This document shows, piece after piece, positions 17,248-26,928 of a DNA stretch of 64,000 bases (within the stretch, counting starts at the first letter, position 1; each line of letters opens with the position of its first letter). The DNA is taken from contig NZ_LXTQ01000001.1 of the NCBI RefSeq assembly GCF_001645185.1, forward strand, positions 682,001 to 746,000. Direction: 5' to 3'. The translations under genes were made by a program, and so were the position numbers. The DNA is from Methylobacillus sp. MM3 (GTDB lineage: Bacteria; Pseudomonadota; Gammaproteobacteria; Burkholderiales; Methylophilaceae). Below the pieces are notes generated by a model that saw only the letters and a list, made by a program, of their open reading frames with translations, had not been told where the DNA came from and made no database searches.

Positions 17248-18238
17248 ACTGGTCTGTCCTGCCGGCAACCTGCCGGCCCTGAAAACCGCGATCGACCACG
17301 GCGCGGACGCCGTCTACATGGGCTTTCGCGACAACACGAACGCGCGCGCCTTTCCCGGTCTCAATTTCGACTTTGCGGCGGCACAGGAAGGCGTGCGCTA
17401 CGCCCACGCCAAGGGCAAAAAAATACTGCTCGCGCTGAACACCTTTCCGCAAACCGCGACCTGGTCGCGCTGGCAGCAGGCAGTAGATATGGCGGCCGAA
17501 GTCGGCGTGGATGCCGTCATCCTGGCCGACCCCGGCCTGATGCGTTATGCCAGCCGCACCTGGCCGCAACTCCGTTTGCATCTCTCGGTGCAAGGCTCGG
17601 CCACCAATTACGAGGCCATCAACTATTACCACGAGCATTTCGGCATCCAGCGTGCGGTGCTGCCGCGGGTGCTGTCGCTGGCGCAAGTAGAACAAGTGGT
17701 GAAACACACGCCGGTGGAAATCGAGCTGTTCGGCTTCGGCGGGTTGTGCGTGATGGTGGAAGGTCGCTGCGTGCTGTCTTCCTATGCCACCGGCGAATCG
17801 CCGAACACCGCCGGGGTATGTTCGCCGGCCAAGGCGGTGCGCTGGGAACAAACGGGCAATGGACTGGAGTCGCGCCTCAACAATGTGCTGCTGGACCGCT
17901 ACGAAGCCAATGAAAAAGCCGGTTACCCGACGCTATGCAAGGGCCGTTTCGAAGTGGAGGACGAAACCTATTACGCGATCGAGGAACCGACCAGCCTGAA
18001 TACGCTGGAATTGCTGCCGGAAATGATCGCCATGGGTATCGCCGCCATCAAGATCGAAGGCCGCCAGCGCAGCCCGGCTTACGTGGAGCAAGTCACCCGG
18101 GTCTGGCGCACGGCAATCGACGCCGCCCGGCGGAATGCCGAAACCTATGCCGTGCAGCCCATCTGGGCCGCGCAGCTCGGCAAGCTGTCCGAAGGGCAGC
18201 AGCACACGCTGGGTGCCTATCACCGGCCATGGAAATAA
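17237..18238 (+). CDS. ubiU: UbiU, O2-independent ubiquinone hydroxylase subunit
   Basis: A 333-residue U32-family protein. With UbiV and UbiT it makes ubiquinone without oxygen, hydroxylating the ring by a still unclear reaction. It keeps the four cysteines of the Fe-S site: Cys171, Cys178 ([11 protein letters not shown]), Cys195 (TAGVC) and Cys234 (YPTLCKGR). The N-terminus [27 protein letters not shown] is standard for UbiU, and the C-terminal part is the U32 end domain. It was formerly annotated as a peptidase. It overlaps the radical SAM gene and precedes ubiV by 8 bases. Confidence 0.93.
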   Translation: MSLELVCPAGNLPALKTAIDHGADAVYMGFRDNTNARAFPGLNFDFAAAQEGVRYAHAKGKKILLALNTFPQTATWSRWQQAVDMAAEVGVDAVILADPGLMRYASRTWPQLRLHLSVQGSATNYEAINYYHEHFGIQRAVLPRVLSLAQVEQVVKHTPVEIELFGFGGLCVMVEGRCVLSSYATGESPNTAGVCSPAKAVRWEQTGNGLESRLNNVLLDRYEANEKAGYPTLCKGRFEVEDETYYAIEEPTSLNTLELLPEMIAMGIAAIKIEGRQRSPAYVEQVTRVWRTAIDAARRNAETYAVQPIWAAQLGKLSEGQQHTLGAYHRPWK

Positions 18239-18246
18239 GGATAGTC

Positions 18247-19134
18247 ATGAAACTCTCACTCGGACCTCTCCTCTACTACTGGCCGCGCGACACGATGCTG
18301 GACTTTTACGCCCAGGCCGCGCGCTGGCCGGTGGATATCGTCTACCTCGGCGAAACCGTGTGTTCGCGCAGGCACGAGTTTCGCACCGACGACTGGCTGA
18401 AAACCGCGGAAATGCTCGCCGATGCGGGCAAGGAAGTAGTGCTCTCGACTCAGGCGCTGATCGAATCGGAATCCGACCTGAAAATGCTGCGACGCCTCGC
18501 CGACAATGGGCGCTTTCTTATCGAAGCCAACGACATGGGCGCAGTCGGGCTGATGGCCGGGCGGCCGTTCGTCGCCGGGCCGCACATCAATACCTACAAC
18601 CCGCAAACACTGCAAATCCTTGCCGAAGCCGGTGCCGCGCGCTGGGTCATGCCGCTGGAAATGTCGCGCGACATGCTGGCGGAACTGCTGGCGCAAGATA
18701 CCAGCGGCCTCGAAACCGAAGTTTTCGCCTATGGCCGCATGCCGCTGGCATTTTCTGCACGCTGCTTCACTGCGCGCCGCCATAATCTGCCCAAGGACAA
18801 CTGCCAGTTCCGCTGCATCGAAAACCCCTACGGCATGACGCTGAAAACACGCGAAGGCCAGTCTTTCCTCGCGCTCAACGGCACGCAGACCCAATCCGCC
18901 AGCGTCTACAGCCTGCTCGCGGCACTCGAAAGCATGTCTGGATTGGTCGACGTGTTGCGCATCAGCCCGCAGCCCGACAATACCGGCGAGGTGGTGGCGC
19001 TGTTCCGCGCCGCACTGGACGGCGCTTCGGCGCCGCAGCAGGCCGCGCATGAACTTGCGCCGCTTCTGCCCGAACCCCCTTGCGACGGCTACTGGCACGG
19101 CCGGGCCGGCATCGAACAGACCGTCGCTTATTAA
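18247..19134 (+). CDS. ubiV: UbiV, O2-independent ubiquinone hydroxylase subunit
   Basis: A 295-residue U32-family partner of UbiU. The cysteines of the cluster site are present: Cys39 ([11 protein letters not shown]), Cys173, Cys186 and Cys190 ([20 protein letters not shown]). The ATG at 18247 is 8 bases from the ubiU stop; a longer open frame upstream overlaps ubiU and is a shadow. UbiV and UbiU form a heterodimer, and both genes are typical of bacteria that respire nitrate with ubiquinone, matching the nar and nos genes here. Confidence 0.93.
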   Translation: MKLSLGPLLYYWPRDTMLDFYAQAARWPVDIVYLGETVCSRRHEFRTDDWLKTAEMLADAGKEVVLSTQALIESESDLKMLRRLADNGRFLIEANDMGAVGLMAGRPFVAGPHINTYNPQTLQILAEAGAARWVMPLEMSRDMLAELLAQDTSGLETEVFAYGRMPLAFSARCFTARRHNLPKDNCQFRCIENPYGMTLKTREGQSFLALNGTQTQSASVYSLLAALESMSGLVDVLRISPQPDNTGEVVALFRAALDGASAPQQAAHELAPLLPEPPCDGYWHGRAGIEQTVAY

Positions 19135-19161
19135 GGCGTGTTCACACTAAAGGAAATGACC

Positions 19162-19620
19162 ATGCAACTGCCCATCTTTCATTTTCCCGCGCCGCTCGCC
19201 GCCGTGGTGTCGCGCCTGCCAACCTTGCCGCCTTCCTTCGTGCTGGCACGCATCCTCAACCTGGCGCTGCGGCGCTCCATCGACCGGCAGGATTTCCTGC
19301 CGCTCCATGGCAAGCGGATCGCGATACGCGTCAGCGACATCGGCGTCACATGCCATTTCACGGTGGGCGACGACGGGTTTCAGGCCATCGCGGACACGGA
19401 GCAGCCGGACCTTGCCATCGCCGCGACCGCGCATGATTTTTACCTGCTCGCATCGCGGCAGGAAGACCCGGACGCGCTGTTCTTCAGCCGCCGCCTGCTG
19501 GTCGAAGGCAATACCGAGCTGGGGCTGATCGCCAAGAACACGCTGGATGGACTGAATCTGCCCGAATGGCTGCAGGCATTGTTGTCGCCCGGAAGCCTGC
19601 TGGCCAGGTTGCGGCTGTAA
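19162..19620 (+). CDS. ubiT: UbiT, SCP2-domain ubiquinone biosynthesis accessory factor
   Basis: A 152-residue protein with an SCP2-like lipid-binding fold. The sequence LNLALRRSIDRQDFLPLHGKRIAIRVSDIG and the closing FFSRRLLVEGNTELGLIAKNTLDGL are typical of UbiT (YhbT). It is thought to bind isoprenoid intermediates of ubiquinone. It ends the ubiU-ubiV-ubiT set. ATG 19162 is chosen, since AAAGGAA is eight bases before; ATG 19156 lies too close to it. Confidence 0.92.
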   Translation: MQLPIFHFPAPLAAVVSRLPTLPPSFVLARILNLALRRSIDRQDFLPLHGKRIAIRVSDIGVTCHFTVGDDGFQAIADTEQPDLAIAATAHDFYLLASRQEDPDALFFSRRLLVEGNTELGLIAKNTLDGLNLPEWLQALLSPGSLLARLRL

Positions 19621-19662
19621 TCAGCACGCGTTGCGGCATTGCAGACCCTCTTCCCCTATTTT

Positions 19663-19676
19663 TTGATCCAGATCAA
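19663..19676 (+). promoter_or_regulatory. FNR/Dnr-family site upstream of the DGC-domain gene
   Basis: TTGATCCAGATCAA is a perfect FNR consensus. CATAAT lies at 19699-19704, exactly where a class II promoter has its -10, giving a start near 19711. The gap of 244 bases around it holds no gene; the leader before 19865 would be about 150 bases, with no obvious structure. Confidence 0.88.
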
Positions 19677-19864
19677 GGAAACAACGTTAATCCATATTCA
19701 TAATTGTTTCACACAGAACAACAAGACGCAGATTTCGCTGCGATGCAATGAGGAGATGTTTTTTGGGTACCAGTCAGCTGGAAACCGGCAGAAATCTATT
19801 CTTTACAGAGTCTTGCTCAAGGATAGTCCTTGAGCTGATAGTGAAGCATCGGAAAGGAGTGATG

Positions 19865-20296
19865 ATGGCACAACGCCAGGAGTACAAAAACCTGCCGCTC
19901 GTGTATTCCTGCTCCGGCTGTTCGAGCGCCGCGCAAACCGCCAATTACATCGCGCTCAAGCTGGATCGCGACGGCGAAGCCGAGATGTCCTGCATTTCAG
20001 GTGTGGGCGGCAATGTTCCGCATCTCGTCAATATTGCCCGCTCCGGCCGTCCGATCGTCGCGCTGGATGGCTGCCCGCTTGCCTGTACGCTACATTGCCT
20101 CGAGCAGCGCGGAATTTCGGCCGACTATCATCTGCTCCTGCATGAACAGGGCGTTAAGAAAAAATATCACGCGGATTTCGATCGCGAACAGGCCGACCGC
20201 ATAGCGGATAAAGTGGCCATCGAGGCGCGTCGTTTACGAGGCGAAAATCCGCCGGAAATGCCCGACGCGCCGCCGAAGAAAATCAAATCCCAGTAA
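19865..20296 (+). CDS. DGC-domain, Cys-rich putative zinc-binding protein
   Basis: A 143-residue protein of the DGC-domain family. It begins VYSCSGCSSAAQTANYIALKLDRDG, continues EMSCISGVGGNVPHLV and then ALDGCPLACTLHCLEQRG, with seven cysteines in pairs suited to metal binding. No enzyme activity is known. It sits between two FNR sites and in front of nosZ, so it is made in denitrifying conditions; metal delivery for NosZ is possible but unproven. The ATG at 19865 has AAAGGAG five bases before; ATG 19862 is the other option. Confidence 0.8.
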   Translation: MAQRQEYKNLPLVYSCSGCSSAAQTANYIALKLDRDGEAEMSCISGVGGNVPHLVNIARSGRPIVALDGCPLACTLHCLEQRGISADYHLLLHEQGVKKKYHADFDREQADRIADKVAIEARRLRGENPPEMPDAPPKKIKSQ

Positions 20297-20329
20297 AAAA
20301 GGATATTTCCGACCTAATCATCCTATTTC

Positions 20330-20343
20330 TTGACCTTGATCAA
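20330..20343 (+). promoter_or_regulatory. FNR/Dnr-family site of the nosZ promoter
   Basis: TTGACCTTGATCAA matches the FNR consensus with one change. TACAAT at 20366-20371 sits exactly at the class II -10 position, predicting a start near 20378 and a leader of about 54 bases before the nosZ ATG at 20432. Confidence 0.9.
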
Positions 20344-20431
20344 GAAATCCTCCTATTCTGGCTGCTACAATGCCTCACGGTGCGACAAACGGTCGCATAT
20401 TCGACCAAGAGTCAATGCATAGGAGAAGACA

Positions 20432-22390
20432 ATGGACACCCGCGAACAGGACATTAACAACAACCAGCCGCATGTGCAGGATGAGAGCCGAAGGAAGTTC
20501 CTGGGCACGACGGCCATGGCCACGATTGCCGGCGCCGGCATGGCAATGGGCCTTGCAGCTTGCAAGAAATCCGACCCTGCCGCACCTGCTGGCACCGCCG
20601 CTGAAGCGCATGGCGATGCCAGCCGCTCGGTTGCCCCGGGGGAATTCGAAATTCACCCCGGCAAGCTCGACGAATACTATATTTTCTCCAGCGCCGGACA
20701 CAATGGTGAGATGCGCATTTACGGCCTGCCCTCCGGCCGCACCTTGAAGCGCATCCCCGTATTTAATATCGACCCGATGGTAGGCTGGGGCATCACCAAC
20801 GAGTCAAAGAAGGTCATTGGCACCAAGCCCGACGGCAGCCTCAAGTACATGACCGGCGACACGCATCACGTGCACGGTTCCTACAAAGATGGCACCTACG
20901 ATGGCAAATATTTGTGGACCAACGATAAGCTCAATTCCCGCATCGCGCGCATCCGCATGGATCACATGGAGTGCGACAAGATCACGGAGCTCCCCAACGT
21001 GCAGGGCTTCCACGGCATTTTCCCGGATAAGTGCGACCCGGTCGATCCCAATATCAACTACACAACGCGTGTGTTCTGCGGTGCAGAGTTCCATATTCCT
21101 CAAGTCAATGATGGTCGTGACGTAGACGATCCTAGCAAGTGGTACGCCCTGTTTACCTGTGTCGATGCAGAAAGTATGGAAGTGCGCTGGCAGGTCAAGC
21201 TCGACGGCAACATGGAACTACTTGCCAGCTCCTACGACGGTAAACTTGCAGCCGCTACCCAGTACAATACCGAGGGGGGTGCAGTGCTGGCCGATATGAT
21301 GTCTGCTGAGCATGACGCTTGCGTTTTTCTTAACATTGAACGCATCGAGTCCGCCGTCAAGGCCGGAAAAAGCTTCACTATCGGCGATTCCAAGGTGCCC
21401 GTTGTGGATGGTACCAAGGCGGCCAACCAGGATCCCAAGACTGCACTCACCTGCTACGTCCCGGTGCCGAAGAACCCGCACGGCGTGAACCTGTCCCCGG
21501 ACGGCAAGTATTTTGTCTGCTCCGGCAAGCTGTCGCCGACCGCCACCGTGATCGCCACCGAGCTGGTGCACAAGTACTTTGCCGGCGAACTGAAGAATCC
21601 GCGCGACGCCGTGGTCGCCGAGCCGGAAATTGGCCTGGGTCCGCTGCACACCGCCTTCGACGGCAAGGGCAACGCCTACACTTCGCTGTTCCTCGATAGC
21701 CAGATCGTGAAATGGAACGTGGACGCATCGATTGCGCACTTCAAGGGCGACAAGAATGCCAAGCCAGTGCTGGATCGCATCGACGTACACTATCAGCCCG
21801 GCCACACCTACGCCTCCATGGGCGAGACCAAGGAAGCCGACGGCAAGTACCTCAACGCCGGCAACAAGTTCTCCAAGGACCGCTTCCTGCCGGTCGGCCC
21901 GCTGCACGTCGAGACCGAGCAACTGATCGACATCCGCGGCGACAAGATGCGCCTGATCCACGACCATACCGCGTATCCGGAACCGCATGATGCGATCATC
22001 GTCCGCGCCGACGTGGTCAAAACCAAGCAGATCTACAACATGGACGACTTCCCCAATGCGGTTAAATCGTTCGGTGACAGCCGCGTCGAGCGCCACGGCA
22101 AGAAGGTGAACGTGTACATGACCTCGCAGGCCCCGAACTACAGCCTGCAGGAAATCCGCGTCAAGCTGGGCGACGAGGTCACCATCACGCTGACCAACCA
22201 TGACAAGGTGGAAGACTTGGCCCACGGATTCGGCCTCGAAAAACATAACATCAACTTCATCGTCAACCCGCAGGAGACGCACTCGGTCACCTTCGTAGCG
22301 GACAAGCCGGGCCTCTTCTGGTTCTACTGCACGCACTTCTGCCACGCACTGCACCTGGAAATGCGCAGCCGTTTCATTGTCGAGAAGTAA
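20432..22390 (+). CDS. nosZ: Nitrous-oxide reductase NosZ (clade I)
   Basis: This periplasmic copper enzyme reduces N2O to N2. The 652-residue product has a Tat signal with SRRKFLG at residues 19-25, which marks clade I, followed by the seven-bladed CuZ propeller with HHVHGS and PHGVNLSPDGK histidines, and a C-terminal cupredoxin domain with the CuA site WFYCTHFCHALHLEM. Ribosome binding site AGGAG. It follows an FNR-type promoter. The operon order is odd: nosZ first, then a strong terminator, then nosR, whereas nosR commonly comes first. Confidence 0.98.
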   Translation: MDTREQDINNNQPHVQDESRRKFLGTTAMATIAGAGMAMGLAACKKSDPAAPAGTAAEAHGDASRSVAPGEFEIHPGKLDEYYIFSSAGHNGEMRIYGLPSGRTLKRIPVFNIDPMVGWGITNESKKVIGTKPDGSLKYMTGDTHHVHGSYKDGTYDGKYLWTNDKLNSRIARIRMDHMECDKITELPNVQGFHGIFPDKCDPVDPNINYTTRVFCGAEFHIPQVNDGRDVDDPSKWYALFTCVDAESMEVRWQVKLDGNMELLASSYDGKLAAATQYNTEGGAVLADMMSAEHDACVFLNIERIESAVKAGKSFTIGDSKVPVVDGTKAANQDPKTALTCYVPVPKNPHGVNLSPDGKYFVCSGKLSPTATVIATELVHKYFAGELKNPRDAVVAEPEIGLGPLHTAFDGKGNAYTSLFLDSQIVKWNVDASIAHFKGDKNAKPVLDRIDVHYQPGHTYASMGETKEADGKYLNAGNKFSKDRFLPVGPLHVETEQLIDIRGDKMRLIHDHTAYPEPHDAIIVRADVVKTKQIYNMDDFPNAVKSFGDSRVERHGKKVNVYMTSQAPNYSLQEIRVKLGDEVTITLTNHDKVEDLAHGFGLEKHNINFIVNPQETHSVTFVADKPGLFWFYCTHFCHALHLEMRSRFIVEK

Positions 22391-22413
22391 TCGTAATTCC
22401 CTAGAGCGGCAAT

Positions 22414-22445
22414 GGGGCGGGCCGCCAGGCCAGCCCCTTTTTTTT
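22414..22445 (+). terminator. Intrinsic terminator between nosZ and nosR
   Basis: GGGGC (22414-22418) pairs with GCCCC (22433-22437), and GGCC (22420-22423) with GGCC (22428-22431), around the loop GCCA; eight T's follow (22438-22445). It should end most nosZ transcripts and set a high NosZ to maturation-protein ratio, with read-through or a separate promoter feeding nosR. Confidence 0.9.
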
Positions 22446-22476
22446 CGGGAGTCGCTCCAGCTCAAGGACTATAATC

Positions 22477-24777
22477 ATGCACTACGACCATATCATCCAG
22501 CGGAGTTACAGCATGGTTCAGCGGCTGCATGAAAATGGGCCAGATCGTCCCTCCAGGGCAATGACGCAGGTGTTCGCAGTGCTGCTGTTCGGCTTCGCGC
22601 TCTTCCTTTCCGGCCTGGCCCTGGCGGATTCCGACGAAGGCGACAAGCCTGAACACCATGAGACCAGGCACGCGGGCTCCTACGAAGCTCCGCTGCCGGT
22701 CGAGCTTTCCACCGACCCGGATCTGTGCGCCTACGCCCCTTGCGAAGACGCCTTCCCCGGCGCCGAAAGCTTTTCGCTGCGCAAGGGCCGCCCATCCTAC
22801 GTCGAAGCCTATGCGGACGATGACGGCAAGAAACTGCTGGGCTACGTGTTCCTCTCTACCGACATCGTCGACATCCCCGCCTATTCCGGCAAGCCGGTGG
22901 TTACGCTGATCGGCATGGACACTCTGGGCAAGATCGTTGGCATCCGCATCCTCAAGCACAGCGAACCCATCCTGCTGGTGGGCATCCCCGAAAGAGAACT
23001 CACCAAGTTCATCAAGCAGTTCCTCGGCAAGAACGCCGCAGACAAGATCGAGATCGGCAAGGCACGGGCCGAGGGCGGCTACATCGGCATCGACGCGATC
23101 AGCGGCGCCACCGTGACGGTAATTGCGGAAAACCAGGTGGTGATGCGCAGCGCACTGGAAGTCGCCAAGCAGGTCGGCATCATCAAGTCCAAGCCGCGCC
23201 CGCAGGCCGACTTCACTCCTGCCACGGGAAAGAAAAGCTGGGACGCGTTGCTGGATGAAGGCAGTTTGCAGCGCCTCACCATCTCCGCCGAAGATGTCGG
23301 CATCGAGGGCAACGGCCAGCCGTACCTCGATGCGTATTTCGGTTACCTGAATGCTCCTGACATCGGCCGCAGCATCCTCGGAGACCGTGTCTACGAGCGC
23401 CTGATGGGCGAACTCAAGCCCAACGAGCATGCAATCTTCATCGTCGCCAACGGCAGCGCCTCGTTCAAGGGCTCCGGCTTCGTGCGCGGCGGCATTTATG
23501 ACCGCGTGCAGGTGTCGCAGGACATGGACACCTTCACCTTCCGCGACACCGACTATCTCAACCTGTACAACGTCGAGGCCGCAGGGGCACCGTCCTACAA
23601 CGAATCCGCGATCTTCATCATACGCAGCCCGAGCTTCAGCGCGGCTTACCCCTGGAGCCTGGTGTTCCTTGGCAACAAGATCGACAAACAGACCGGCAAC
23701 AAGACCTTCGCCAACTTCGACCATGAATACTGGACGCCCGAGCACATGCTGCAAGGCGGCCGTCCGGAAGTAATCAAGCCGGACCCGACCTGGCTCAAGA
23801 TCTGGAAGGATAAAAAAGTCGGCATCGTGCTGTTCACGCTGCTGCTGGTCATCACCGCCCTCGTGCACGTGTTCCGCGACCACCTGGTACGGCGCGCCAA
23901 TCACAAGGACAAGCGCTGGGTGTCGATCCCCAAGTACGCCATCTGGATCATCAGCATCGGCGTACTCGGCTTCGGGCTGATGGCACAGCCCAGCGTCACC
24001 CACATTCTCACCTGGGTCCATTCGCTGCTCTTCCAGTGGAAATGGGAGTTGTTCCTGTCCGATCCGTACATCTTCGTGTTCTGGTGGTTCATCATCATCA
24101 CCGTCTTCATCTGGGGCCGTGGGCTGTTCTGCGGCTGGCTCTGCCCTTACGGCTCGATGTCGGAACTGCTGTACAAGATCACCAGTGCCACGCCGCTCCG
24201 CCGCTTCCAGTTCATGCTGCCAAAAACGCTGCACGACAAGCTGAAATGGCTGAAATACGCGATCTTCCTCACGCTGCTGGCAACATCGTTCTATTCGATG
24301 GGCATCGCAGAGAAAATGGCCGAAGTGGAGCCGTTCAAGACTACCTTCCTGGTCGGCGTATGGAACCGTTCATGGCCATTCGTCGCCTTCTGGCTGGCGC
24401 TGTTCGGGCTGTCGATGTTCACCGAACGGCCGTTCTGCAAGTACCTGTGCCCGCTGGGCGCCGGGCTGGCGATTCCCAGCCAGTTCCGCGGCATCGCGCT
24501 GAAGCGCAAATCGGAATGCACCAGTTGCCACGCCTGCGCCGCCGGCTGCGGCTCGCTGGCCATCGACGAAAAAGGCAAGATCGACCAGCGCGAATGCCTG
24601 CTGTGCCTCGACTGCATGGTGATGTATTACGACGACCACGCCTGCCCGCCGCTTTCCAAGGAACGCAAGCAACGTGCAAAGAACGGCCTGCCGCTGACGC
24701 CCATCAACGCGCAGGGCTATTTCATCCCGGTGGAAAGCATCGGCCGCCCGCCGAAAAAGGAAGCCAAACCGGCATGA
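22477..24777 (+). CDS. nosR: NosR, membrane flavo-iron-sulfur protein for N2O reduction
   Basis: NosR supports NosZ activity and expression. The 766-residue product has a periplasmic FMN-binding domain after its signal (DAISGATVTVI near residue 207 holds the flavin threonine), a membrane part with several helices from about residue 450, CGWLCPYGSMSELL and CKYLCPLGAGLAIPS motifs facing the cytoplasm, and a double 4Fe-4S site, CTSCHACAAGC then CLLCLDC. The annotated start is ATG 22477; another ATG follows at 22513. It comes after the nosZ terminator and overlaps nosD by four bases. Confidence 0.95.
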   Translation: MHYDHIIQRSYSMVQRLHENGPDRPSRAMTQVFAVLLFGFALFLSGLALADSDEGDKPEHHETRHAGSYEAPLPVELSTDPDLCAYAPCEDAFPGAESFSLRKGRPSYVEAYADDDGKKLLGYVFLSTDIVDIPAYSGKPVVTLIGMDTLGKIVGIRILKHSEPILLVGIPERELTKFIKQFLGKNAADKIEIGKARAEGGYIGIDAISGATVTVIAENQVVMRSALEVAKQVGIIKSKPRPQADFTPATGKKSWDALLDEGSLQRLTISAEDVGIEGNGQPYLDAYFGYLNAPDIGRSILGDRVYERLMGELKPNEHAIFIVANGSASFKGSGFVRGGIYDRVQVSQDMDTFTFRDTDYLNLYNVEAAGAPSYNESAIFIIRSPSFSAAYPWSLVFLGNKIDKQTGNKTFANFDHEYWTPEHMLQGGRPEVIKPDPTWLKIWKDKKVGIVLFTLLLVITALVHVFRDHLVRRANHKDKRWVSIPKYAIWIISIGVLGFGLMAQPSVTHILTWVHSLLFQWKWELFLSDPYIFVFWWFIIITVFIWGRGLFCGWLCPYGSMSELLYKITSATPLRRFQFMLPKTLHDKLKWLKYAIFLTLLATSFYSMGIAEKMAEVEPFKTTFLVGVWNRSWPFVAFWLALFGLSMFTERPFCKYLCPLGAGLAIPSQFRGIALKRKSECTSCHACAAGCGSLAIDEKGKIDQRECLLCLDCMVMYYDDHACPPLSKERKQRAKNGLPLTPINAQGYFIPVESIGRPPKKEAKPA

Positions 24778-26036
24778 GACATCCGGCCATCAGCTTCGGC
24801 CTGTCGGCAGCGTTGGCGGCGAATATCGCCTGCGCCGCAGAGTTAACGGTGCAGCCGGGGCAGTCGATTGCCACGTCCATTGCCGACGCGGTACCGGGCG
24901 ATACAATATTGGTCGAGCGCGGCCACTACCGCGAGCGCCTGCTGATCGACAAGCCGCTGACGCTCAAAGGGGTGAACCGTCCAACGCTGGACGGCGGCAA
25001 TGAGGGCGACGTGATCCGCATCAAATCGCCGGACGTGATCATCGAAGGCTTCATCGTGCGCAACAGCGGGCACAACCTCACCAAACAAAATGCCGGCATC
25101 TATCTCGAACCCGGCAGCGACCGCGCAGTGATTCGCAACAACGTGATCAACTACACGCTGTTCGGCCTGTGGATTGAAAAAGTGAAAAACGTGCAGGTGA
25201 TCGCCAACAACATCACCGGCATGCGCGGCCTCGCCTCGGCCCAGCGCGGCAACGGCATCCAGCTCTACAATTCGCAGCATGCAGCCATCATCGACAATCA
25301 CGTCAGCTTCACCCGCGACGGGATCTACGTCGACGTTTCCGACCATGCACTGTTTCGCGGCAACCGCCTGCACCACCTGCGCTACGGCACGCACTACATG
25401 AACTCCAACTTCAACGTGTGGGAGAACAACCAGAGCTTCAAGAATCGCGGCGGGCTGGCGCTGATGGAAGTGCGCAACCAGACCGTGCGCAACAACCAGG
25501 CCTGGGATAACTCCGACCACGGCATCATGCTGCGCACCATCCAGGACTCGGTGGTTGAAAACAACGTCGTCGCCGGCAACAGCCGCGGCTTTTTCATTTA
25601 CGATGCCGAATACAACACATTGCGTAATAACCTGGTGATCGGCAATCGCGTGGGCATGCATGTATGGGCAGGCTCGATCAACAACACAGTCGAAGGCAAC
25701 GACCTGATCCACAACCGCGAACAGATTCGCTACGTCGCCAGCCGCGATGAGCAATGGGGCGGCAAGACCGGCAACTACTGGAGCAATTACCTGGGCTGGG
25801 ACCGTGACGGCGACGGCACGGGCGACATAGCCTACGAGGCCAGCGATATCGTGGACCGCCTCACCTGGAAATATCCGGCGGTCAAGCTGCTGCTGAACAG
25901 CCCCGCGGTGCAAACGCTGCGCATGGTGGCGCGGCAATTTCCGCTGCTGCGCGCGACCAGCATCGTCGATCAACATCCGCGCATGCGGCCGTTTCATTCG
26001 GACTGGAGGCCTTGGCTTGCCAAACAACGTCATTGA
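24774..26036 (+). CDS. nosD: NosD, periplasmic copper-site assembly protein
   Basis: A 420-residue exported protein of right-handed beta-helix repeats (CASH domain): a run of units such as GIYLEPGSDRAVIRNNVINYTLFGLWIEKV, then VIDNH-like Asn ladders and NNVVAGNSRGFFIYDAEYNTLRNN. NosD delivers or inserts copper for the CuZ site of NosZ together with the NosFY transporter. The ATG at 24774 overlaps the nosR stop (ATGA); a signal peptide ends near CAA. It overlaps nosF at the 3' end. Confidence 0.95.
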   Translation: MRHPAISFGLSAALAANIACAAELTVQPGQSIATSIADAVPGDTILVERGHYRERLLIDKPLTLKGVNRPTLDGGNEGDVIRIKSPDVIIEGFIVRNSGHNLTKQNAGIYLEPGSDRAVIRNNVINYTLFGLWIEKVKNVQVIANNITGMRGLASAQRGNGIQLYNSQHAAIIDNHVSFTRDGIYVDVSDHALFRGNRLHHLRYGTHYMNSNFNVWENNQSFKNRGGLALMEVRNQTVRNNQAWDNSDHGIMLRTIQDSVVENNVVAGNSRGFFIYDAEYNTLRNNLVIGNRVGMHVWAGSINNTVEGNDLIHNREQIRYVASRDEQWGGKTGNYWSNYLGWDRDGDGTGDIAYEASDIVDRLTWKYPAVKLLLNSPAVQTLRMVARQFPLLRATSIVDQHPRMRPFHSDWRPWLAKQRH

Positions 26037-26928
26037 AATCCGCCACGTCTCACGCCACTTCGGCCCCGTGCACGCGGTCAACGGCGTCAGCCTGGATATT
26101 TTCGAAGGCGAGACCGTCGGCCTCATCGGTCATAACGGCGCCGGCAAGAGCACGCTGTTCAAGATGATGCTGGGCTTGATTCCGCCCTCTGCCGGCAGCA
26201 TCCGCATCCACGGCACGCCGGTACATGGCAGCGCCTTCCGCGAGTTGCGTCGGGCCATCGGCTACCTGCCGGAGAATCTCGCCTTCTACGACAATCTCAC
26301 CGGGTTGGAAACGCTGCAGTTTTTCGCTTCGCTCAAGGGCTGCGACCGCGACTCATGCCCTGCCCTCCTGAAAAAAGTCGGGCTCGGCCATGCCAGCCAC
26401 CGGCGCGTGGACGGCTACTCCAAGGGCATGCGTCAGCGGCTGGGGTTCGCCCAGGCACTGCTCGGCAGCCCGCGCATCCTGTTCCTCGACGAGCCGACCA
26501 ACGGCCTCGACCCGGAAGGCATACGCGAGTTCTACCAGATGCTGAACGAGCTCAATCAGACAGGCGTCACGGTGGTGATCACCTCGCACATCCTCTCCGA
26601 AATCCAGGAACGCGTGCAGCGTCTCGCGGTAATGAAATCCGGCAAGCTGCATGCGCTGGGCACGGTGCAGGAACTGCGCGAAGGCGTGAACCTGCCGCTC
26701 ACCATCCGGCTGCGGCTGCAATGCACACCGCAGGCATTGAAAGAAGCATTGAACGGTACCGTCATCGAGTCGATGGACACGCAGGACGACACCACCGTCA
26801 TCCGCTGCCAGCGCGCCCATAAAATGGAACTCCTGCGCCGCATCAATACGCTGGGCGAAAACGTCCACGACATCGTGGTGCGCGAACCGTCGCTGGAAGA
26901 CGTGTTTCTCGGATATGCAAAGCCATGA
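26017..26928 (+). CDS. nosF: NosF, ABC transporter ATP-binding subunit
   Basis: A 303-residue ATPase energising the NosDFY assembly of the CuZ site. Walker A is GHNGAGKSTLFK near residue 38, the signature is YSKGMRQRLGFAQALLG, Walker B is ILFLDEPTNGLD, and the H-loop is ITSHILSE. The start appears to be TTG at 26017 with GGAGGC upstream, inside the nosD end; the frame has no earlier ATG. It overlaps nosY by four bases (ATGA). Confidence 0.94.
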   Translation: MPNNVIEIRHVSRHFGPVHAVNGVSLDIFEGETVGLIGHNGAGKSTLFKMMLGLIPPSAGSIRIHGTPVHGSAFRELRRAIGYLPENLAFYDNLTGLETLQFFASLKGCDRDSCPALLKKVGLGHASHRRVDGYSKGMRQRLGFAQALLGSPRILFLDEPTNGLDPEGIREFYQMLNELNQTGVTVVITSHILSEIQERVQRLAVMKSGKLHALGTVQELREGVNLPLTIRLRLQCTPQALKEALNGTVIESMDTQDDTTVIRCQRAHKMELLRRINTLGENVHDIVVREPSLEDVFLGYAKP

